The notes under the pieces: generated by a model
Seen by the model: only the letters and a program-made list of their open reading frames with translations
Database searches by the model: none
What the model was told of the DNA's origin: nothing
Shown: positions 58,284-64,000 of the stretch, piece after piece
Layout: every line of letters starts with the position of its first letter
Position numbering within the stretch: position 1 is the stretch's first letter
NCBI GenBank assembly: GCA_037576215.1
Contig: JBANDB010000004.1
Location: 3,100,001 to 3,164,000, forward strand
Reading direction: 5' to 3'
From: Armillaria gallica
Taxonomy: Eukaryota; Basidiomycota; Agaricomycetes; Agaricales; Physalacriaceae
DNA: 64,000 bases
Position numbers and translations under genes: made by a program

Positions 58284-58742
58284 CTTTCCTATATGCCTAA
58301 CGTGAATGTTGACTTCTACAAATATTTATTGGTGATTTGCCGCAACAAATGCAACAATTATCATCATTGTGACTGTCGTAGGATTGGTACTGTGCTATTG
58401 ATGATGGTGACTTTCATCCTTGCTTTATTTAATTTGGCAGCACTCGCGAGGACAGTGTGGTGACAGCGTATCGAAGATTAATAAATATTCAGCCCAGCGA
58501 ATCCACAGGAATACTGTAGCAAACGTCGTTCCTCTAAGGCCGGATACAATCAAACTAGTACTAGGACTACGGATTCTGGTCATATTCCTTCTTGATGAGA
58601 ACAAAATCCCCCATCCTCCTCCACTTGTCTAATGAATAGATAATGTAACGCGTGAGTCCAACCTGAGTTCCAGAGGATCATCATCAAGAGTCTCCTTTTC
58701 AAGACGAGATTACACAATCATGTCGTCCTGTGAGAACCAAAG
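58284..58742. other. Spacer, no gene seen
   Basis: AT-rich 3' region of the preceding gene; only short chance frames. Confidence 0.4.
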
Positions 58743-59010
58743 TCACTCCGCAATGTGGAGTTCATGAGTACGTGTTTGCGAGTAATCGGGAACTCTGGGG
58801 CCCAAGATCGCCAAGTGGTTGCTGGGATGCGTATTTGATTGGTAAGGCACAGAGTGAAGATTCCGTTTGCCTCTTGACGCTGCCGAGAGCATTTTTCGTA
58901 TTTCTACTGCCAGTTTGGCAAGATAAAGAGCGTAGCGAGCGCTCGGGAAGTAGATGGCTCTGGTATCATCTGGTAATGTCAAATGCGATCCTGGAAAAAT
59001 ATTCGCATCT
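58743..59010 (-). pseudogene. Kinase-like K relic, outlying N-terminal fragment
   Basis: The minus frame reads LPDDTRAIYFPSARYALYLAKLAVEIRKM.. and later RNLHSVPYQSNTHPS. This is a decayed copy of the K N-terminus (PDDT..NDIYFPGA.YPLYTV, then ALCLADRIHLP). The catalytic part is missing. It lies 5 kb outside the main array. Confidence 0.6.
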
Positions 59011-59452
59011 TTGCTCACCTCCATCCTGGAATGGTATTGTGGGCGCAATGTCGTTGGTTACTGAGTTTACATCGCTCGCCGACTGACTCGGTCCGAAACA
59101 TACGAGGGCCACAACTAAGGCGAACATTCACTGACCCAAATGCTTGTCAAGGTGAGCATATGGGATGGTGCTGACGCCAGAGAGCAGTAATTCCTACAAC
59201 GGCAGCAAGTAACGGAGGACTCGAAAATGATGCTCGTGGAAGAAAGGAGAGAACCGAAGTGATGCCATCACCCGCCCTCGACCTCCAAGTTTATGTAACG
59301 ACAAACAGCGACAACTCGAATGATAATACAATAAATATTATACTAGTGACAGTTACGATGGCAGAACAAATGCTTCAATAGAAGAAAAAAGGGCACTCAG
59401 CAGCCCATGAGTAGAATAGTCTTTTTGATCAGGATTGCAAGCTCGTCTCGGC
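59011..59452. other. Spacer, no gene seen
   Basis: No protein-like frame; downstream region of the secreted-protein gene on the minus strand. Confidence 0.4.
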
Positions 59453-59940
59453 TCACAGCACCCATCCCCATCCCACTAGAGCCGCCACAGCGCCAACAAC
59501 CAGTCCCTCCGCCCTCATCCGCCGGGCTCCACTGCTCTGAGTTGCCGCCAACGTCCCTGAGCTTCTTGCCGCCGACGTGCTTGACACTGACGGCACCGTC
59601 GTCAACGTCCCTGACCCTGACGGGTTGCTGAAGATGGTGAGCGACTGCGACGGGATATCGCTTATGCCCGTCCTACACACGACATGACACGCGTCAATAC
59701 TAACGTCGGATGCCAGACAAAGGTACGATGGACGCACACAGTAGCTTCGAAGGAAAGCGTAGTGCCACCTCCATCGCTGACTCCGGGGACGGTGGTGCCT
59801 ATATCGCTGTCCGAGCTACCAAGGACAGGAGCACCCGTGGCGAGTGCTGTTGCAGTCCCAACATCTGCTGGAAGGGTGGTGTCCTGCCCTTGTGCCGAGA
59901 ACGCAAGAGCTAGGAGGAGGACGGGGAGCGTGACCTTCAT
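59453..59940 (-). CDS. Small secreted protein, predicted GPI-anchored
   Basis: Exons 59738-59940 and 59453-59672, intron of 65 nt with GTGCGT donor, 140 aa. The N-terminus MKVTLPVLLLALAFSAQGQ is a clear signal peptide with cleavage probably after QG or GQ. The mature part is Ser/Thr/Gly-rich, hence probably O-glycosylated. The C-terminus has a small-residue site (about SSGA) followed by a basic spacer and a hydrophobic end (GLVVGAVAALVGWGW), as in GPI-anchor signals. Likely a cell-wall or plasma-membrane surface protein. An ATG 29 codons upstream would hide the signal peptide and is disfavoured. Confidence 0.7.
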
Positions 59941-60344
59941 GGGCAGTGGGCGCAGAGAAGACGAAAACGACAGGTAACGAGAAGCTTTATACTGTAACGC
60001 GTCTGTGAAGCTTCTAGTGTTGATCATTTTGGAGCAGACAGTTTATCCGAGTTGTATCGCTGATGCGGACGGCCCGGCCTATCTTGACATAATGAACTGT
60101 GATAATGTTATGACGCGCGATGAAACATGGAAGAATATACAACCTCGTGGCGGTGGATTTGCACCGAAGTGATGGGAAGTAACAAGTCGGGTATGAGATC
60201 CCGCATCCGCACGAAGCTCCATGGGGCCAAGAGAAAAAATTGAAGACCTATAAATATGCGTTTTTCCGTGGTACTGCATTTGCATCGAAAAAATTAGGTA
60301 CAATTGTGAATCATAATGAGAATGAAGCGAAAACTGGCCCATAG
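59941..60344. other. Short intergenic region
   Basis: Between the RCC1 stop and the secreted-protein start, both minus strand. Carries the promoter of the latter; no gene. Confidence 0.45.
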
Positions 60345-62223
60345 TCACGATATCCTTGGAGAAGCGGCCGCCGCGGCGAAACTTGTCCGGGTCGCACTGC
60401 AACGGTTTTGGCATGAGCACTGGAAACGTTGGAAACGCAGGAAAAGGGGATTCGACCTCACAAGTACATGCTGACCTCCGGCATCCGCACCGACAACTGA
60501 ATATTCCTTCAGTCCTTTACTACGCACCCTCACCGGCGTTTCGACGCTTTCTTCTTTGCCCAGCCCTAGCTGCGCAGTGGTGCCTACGCCCCATGCGTAC
60601 AGCATCCCTTCTGTTGAGCACGCCAGGCTGTATCTGAGTCCAGCAGAGATGGTCGCAATCTTCGTCAACGAGTATCCTTGATCGAAAGGGGGTAACGTGG
60701 GCGCAGGGTCTTCCTCGGTTGGTGATGAGGGAAATGCTATTCGAGCGGGTTCACGAATGTGCAAGTCAACAACTGGGCGTTTCAGCTGGGGATCATCAAT
60801 AGGACACCCATACTTCTTTGATTGCCCTTCCCGGAGCGAAGGAAGTTCCTCTTCGTATTTTTGCTGTACGGCTATCATTGCCGGATGGTCCGTCGCCAGC
60901 CCAATGGCGGAGTCGTCGCATCGTCCGCATCCATAAACATTGCCGTTATCGAATAGGAATATCGTGTGGAATTCACTTATTGAGAAGCAGTAAGGACCGG
61001 GAAATGCCAGATTAAGTTTACAGACTGACCCGCCTTCGATCGCAATTACCCGGGCTCCGCCGTGTAGGCTGGGATGCAACGAATCAATCAGCGTCGGGAC
61101 AAAGACGCTCGTGTCTGGCCCAATTCGTTCGGCGCTCAGCCCCAGCTGATACATATGATTCAACCCCCAACCGTATACCAAGCCGTTTGAATCCACCGCA
61201 AAAGACTGGTGGCTCCCGGCTCCAATAGTGACAATATTGCGCAGAGAGAGCCGCTCTGGCTTTAGACTTGATGTGTGGTGTTGTTCTTTACGTCCGAGCT
61301 CTCCGCGTGGTCCAAATCCCCACGTAAAGACGTGTCCATCGGTGCTGAGCGCTAGAACATGATTGGCACCACATTTGACCTGACAAATCTTTTCCTTGGA
61401 GAGCGAAGGATAAGACTGCGGCTGGACGGAGCGATCAAAAGAGTCACCGTCGAAGCTCGATGAGCCATCTTCCCTCTGTGTCGTTATAAATTCACGGAAA
61501 GACGTCAGAGGTTGGACAATCACTCACCCTAAACGCTCCCCAGGCGCGCAACTGACCTTCCTTGCTGATTACAACGCTGATGCAATCTCCCGCGGATGCG
61601 GAGACAGCGGTGAAATCATCAAGGCCGCTGACAGTAGCCGGCGTCGACTCCAACTCATCGGCATCTGTACCTACCACATTTTCCGTTTCACGACCCAGAG
61701 CAAATTGTTCGTTGACGCCCCACGACCAAACCTGTAAACATAGTCCATGAAGCCATGTTTCGGATTGATTAATCGACAGCTTACCTTACCCCTCGAATCA
61801 ACGAGCAATGAGTGCATCCCACCCGCTGCCAGACATTGAATTCCCACACCAAGTTCCTGGAACTTCTGGTGCAGTCTGGGTCGAGAGATTTCCTCTAGAA
61901 CATCCGGTCCCAGTCCAAGCTGTCCAGCTTCTCCTCCTCCATGAACGAACAAGGCAGATGATGCGTCTGAACGTAGAGTAGGAAGTTGGTTCAACGGGCC
62001 TTGGCTCAGTGGCGCCGTTCGAAGTTTCTTCCGGCGGGGAGATTCTGGTTCATGAACGAGTTTTCTTTTCTTTCCATTTGTTTCCGGAACGACTGAGATA
62101 TATTTTGCGGCTCGAGTTGACTTTGTCATCCTTTCTGTCCGAGCAATAGGCTTAGCTCCTGCAAAATAGTGTCAGCGGTGAATGGAGAGAGTATTCTGAG
62201 AGCTAACTTTTCCTAGGCGCCAT
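60345..62223 (-). CDS. RCC1: RCC1/Pim1-like Ran guanine-nucleotide exchange factor
   Basis: Exons 62208-62223, 61785-62158, 61528-61731 and 60345-61475 (introns 49, 53 and 52 nt), 574 aa; a last 42-nt intron near 60450 is possible. The basic N-terminus (MAPRKRAKP.., later KKRKLVHEP) is a nuclear/chromatin-binding signal. It is followed by seven-bladed-propeller RCC1 repeats: ..GGMHSLLVDSRGKVWSWG.., ..GDCISVVISKEGQLRAWG.., ..GANHVLALSTDGHVFTWGFGPRGELGR.., ..GSHQSFAVDSNGLVYGWGLN.., ..EFHTIFLFDNGNVYGCGR.. and ..GLRYSLACSTEGMLYAWG... (blades separated here). It charges Ran with GTP on chromatin, driving nuclear transport and spindle assembly. The extreme C-terminus is uncertain. Confidence 0.9.
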
Positions 62224-63760
62224 GATCTAATCGAACACTGCGTTCACAATACGCCAGTGAAAGTGGAAGGCTGTGAAAGGGAGGAAAAGTCAATTTGAAT
62301 TTCATTTTCCGAATGTGATGTGACATGTCACGTGTTGTGTCACTTACGCGTCCTGTCTTCCGGTATCTTCCGAGCCGAAGTTTTTGGTCTAATGTTTGGA
62401 TTAAGTTTTCGAGCCCAAACCCAACTCGATTATGTCGACATCCATGCAGTTCCTAGTTCTTCTATCCGCTCGTCCAATCTTTCTTCTTATGTTCACATTG
62501 AACTGGACTCTCCGACGTCCGAGTTTCCATTCCACTGCACCATGTGAGAGTAGCTTAGGCAAAACGCTTCTATTCAGCCGCAGCGGAACTCACACATATC
62601 TATATTGGACAACTTTGTGAACCATCTTATCTCGTTGCTATCTTGTCTCTATTTTGATTTCAGACAATACTACACAGAAGTACCGATTCACTTTTTCTAA
62701 GGTCGATTTTGAAGAAGGGCGAATCTAGTGCACCAGGAGCTGAGTCATACCGACCTTCGAGAAGAGGCACACTTCTGGGGCATGAGGTCATATATCCATG
62801 TCTCGTAGCAGTAGCAACTACCGAGTGAGCTTGATTAATCGACGTTCTGGGATGAGGCGTTCACGGACTTTATCCCGAACGGGACGTATTTGGACTCAGT
62901 TTCCTGGGCAACGGCAAGACTGTCATGATCCATAGAAGCCTTCCCTTCAGATCCAATCACCCTACTATCTTGGGTATCTCGGATAAGGGACTGTAGATTT
63001 TAGATATGGGTACATCCATGATCATTACTGAGATGGAAGGTCGAGTCCATGCATCTCGCCATGCTTTGTAGATCTGGTTCAAGATCAGCTCTGAGCGCCA
63101 CTGAAGGAAGTCTCCTGAATCAAAGCTACCTACTCGGATCGACCTATCGAATACTGGGAGACTTACCGAAAGACTTCAATCTTTATGCATGACTCAATTT
63201 GTGCCAGGTACAGTTATCAGTCAAGAATATACGCATGCATCATCAGAACGAAGTGTTCATTGTGATGACAATGCCACACCAGCTTCAGCTTCAGTTTTGA
63301 TCCCGTATACGGGAACAAACTTACGAACCCACGGCCACGCCTCATGCACCGCACCAGCTTCCGGTTCTGCTAAATCTTCGCTATGCATAGTCCTCGACAT
63401 GAACTACAACTTACCACCCGGTACATTCCTCAGATCGATGATGGAACTAACTCTGGTTCCGTGATCTATGATATGACGGGCAATTAGATCTCCGTAAGTG
63501 AACACGAAAGAGAGAATTTAGCCTGAGCAACGCGACAATAGACACACTTTCCTCCGCCGGACGTCGACAACGAAGTTGGAGAGTGAGATAGGCGTTATTA
63601 CGAAACGGGTCTATGTCGCCATCATCATACTTTAACGGTAGATACGGATAGAGCCACCCGACACTAGACAGATCTGAGCGCCAGAAAGGGCCTTCAAGGG
63701 GTACGTATAGAACATATGTGGTCATGTTTTTACCACCTTACGAACCGGCAACAACACGAA
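62224..63760. other. Intergenic stretch, no gene seen
   Basis: The first 150 bases hold the RCC1 promoter. Frames at 62320-62620 and 63189-63725 are short, overlap on both strands and show no domain. Confidence 0.4.
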
Positions 63761-64000
63761 TCAAAGCATATGTTGCATCGGAATGAATTCGAAATATTGC
63801 GACAGCAACGCCTTATCTATAGCCTCAAGCTCGTACATTGGAACAAACAAGCGGGTCCATGGCCGCCAGTCTTCAAGTGCCAAATTCCAATTCTCCCAAT
63901 CCATCGTCATGCAGTACTCCGTGTAAGCTGGATACCAACCCGCACATTTCCCAATCGATTATAGCAGTCACATTTGTCCCTTCAACAATGATATTCCACG
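63761..64000 (-). pseudogene. 3' end of an APH-family phosphotransferase, frameshifted or gene edge
   Basis: From the window edge the minus strand reads NIIVEGTNVTAIIDWEMCG, the typical metal-binding IIDWE motif of the aminoglycoside phosphotransferase/choline kinase fold. After a +1 change at a ggg run (about 63945) it continues GWYPAYTEYCMTMDW.. and ..EAIDKALLSQYFEF to a stop at 63761. This is a normal APH C-terminus in fungi. The frame change could be a mutation or a sequence error. The catalytic loop lies outside the window. Confidence 0.65.

Noticed and set aside
1..64000. CRISPR arrays, bacterial operons, rRNA genes
   Set aside because: Looked for regular spaced repeats, Shine-Dalgarno-led operons and rRNA cores; none present, and the intron-rich genes are eukaryotic.

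Overview
The window is nuclear DNA of a basidiomycete fungus, most likely an Agaricomycete. The evidence is many short (about 45-60 nt) GT-AG introns with GTNNGT donors, a DUF6535-type membrane gene, an F-box gene of the mushroom type, a QDE-1/Rdp1-class RNA-dependent RNA polymerase, an RCC1/Pim1 homologue, and fungal copia and LINE debris. All calls are from reading the sequence; no search was run.

Layout. 1-3.8 kb: a decayed Ty1/copia element on the minus strand, broken inside its reverse transcriptase and abutting an LTR-like sequence. 5.2-8.0 kb: a DUF6535 gene. 9.2-54 kb: a repeat-built region made of three local families. K is an intronless protein-kinase-like gene of about 310 aa: 3 intact copies, 1 frameshifted copy and 8 relics, counting one at 58.7 kb. 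M is a three-exon, four-span membrane glycoprotein of 686-695 aa: 4 copies and 2 small relics. T is a three-exon, 212-aa four-span membrane protein: 2 copies. K and M recur as convergent tail-to-tail pairs. The pairs read K(+) M(-) left of about 28.5 kb and M(+) K(-) right of 41 kb, so the region is arranged roughly as a mirror image. T and K also form a direct duplication at 9.2-11.1 and 36.9-39.4 kb.

The centre of the mirror (28.8-36.7 kb) holds an F-box gene and a complete 25-exon RdRP gene. The RdRP is one of the best supported genes here and belongs to the RNA-silencing machinery. After the array come an unrecognised ten-exon gene (55.3-58.3 kb), a small predicted GPI-anchored secreted protein (59.5-59.9 kb), the RCC1 homologue (60.3-62.2 kb) and, at the right edge, the 3' end of an APH-family phosphotransferase.

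Mobile-element traces inside the array can be dated against paralogous empty sites. They are a 5'-truncated LINE with a perfect 18-bp target duplication, a small MITE-like inverted repeat, an insert of about 2.7 kb carrying an extreme CpG desert, and a further insert of about 1.1 kb. CpG loss and CGA-to-TGA-type stops suggest cytosine-methylation decay of transposons. The functions of K, M and T are not known; the repeated pairing, birth-and-death decay and variable kinase active-site residues are the most interesting feature of the window.
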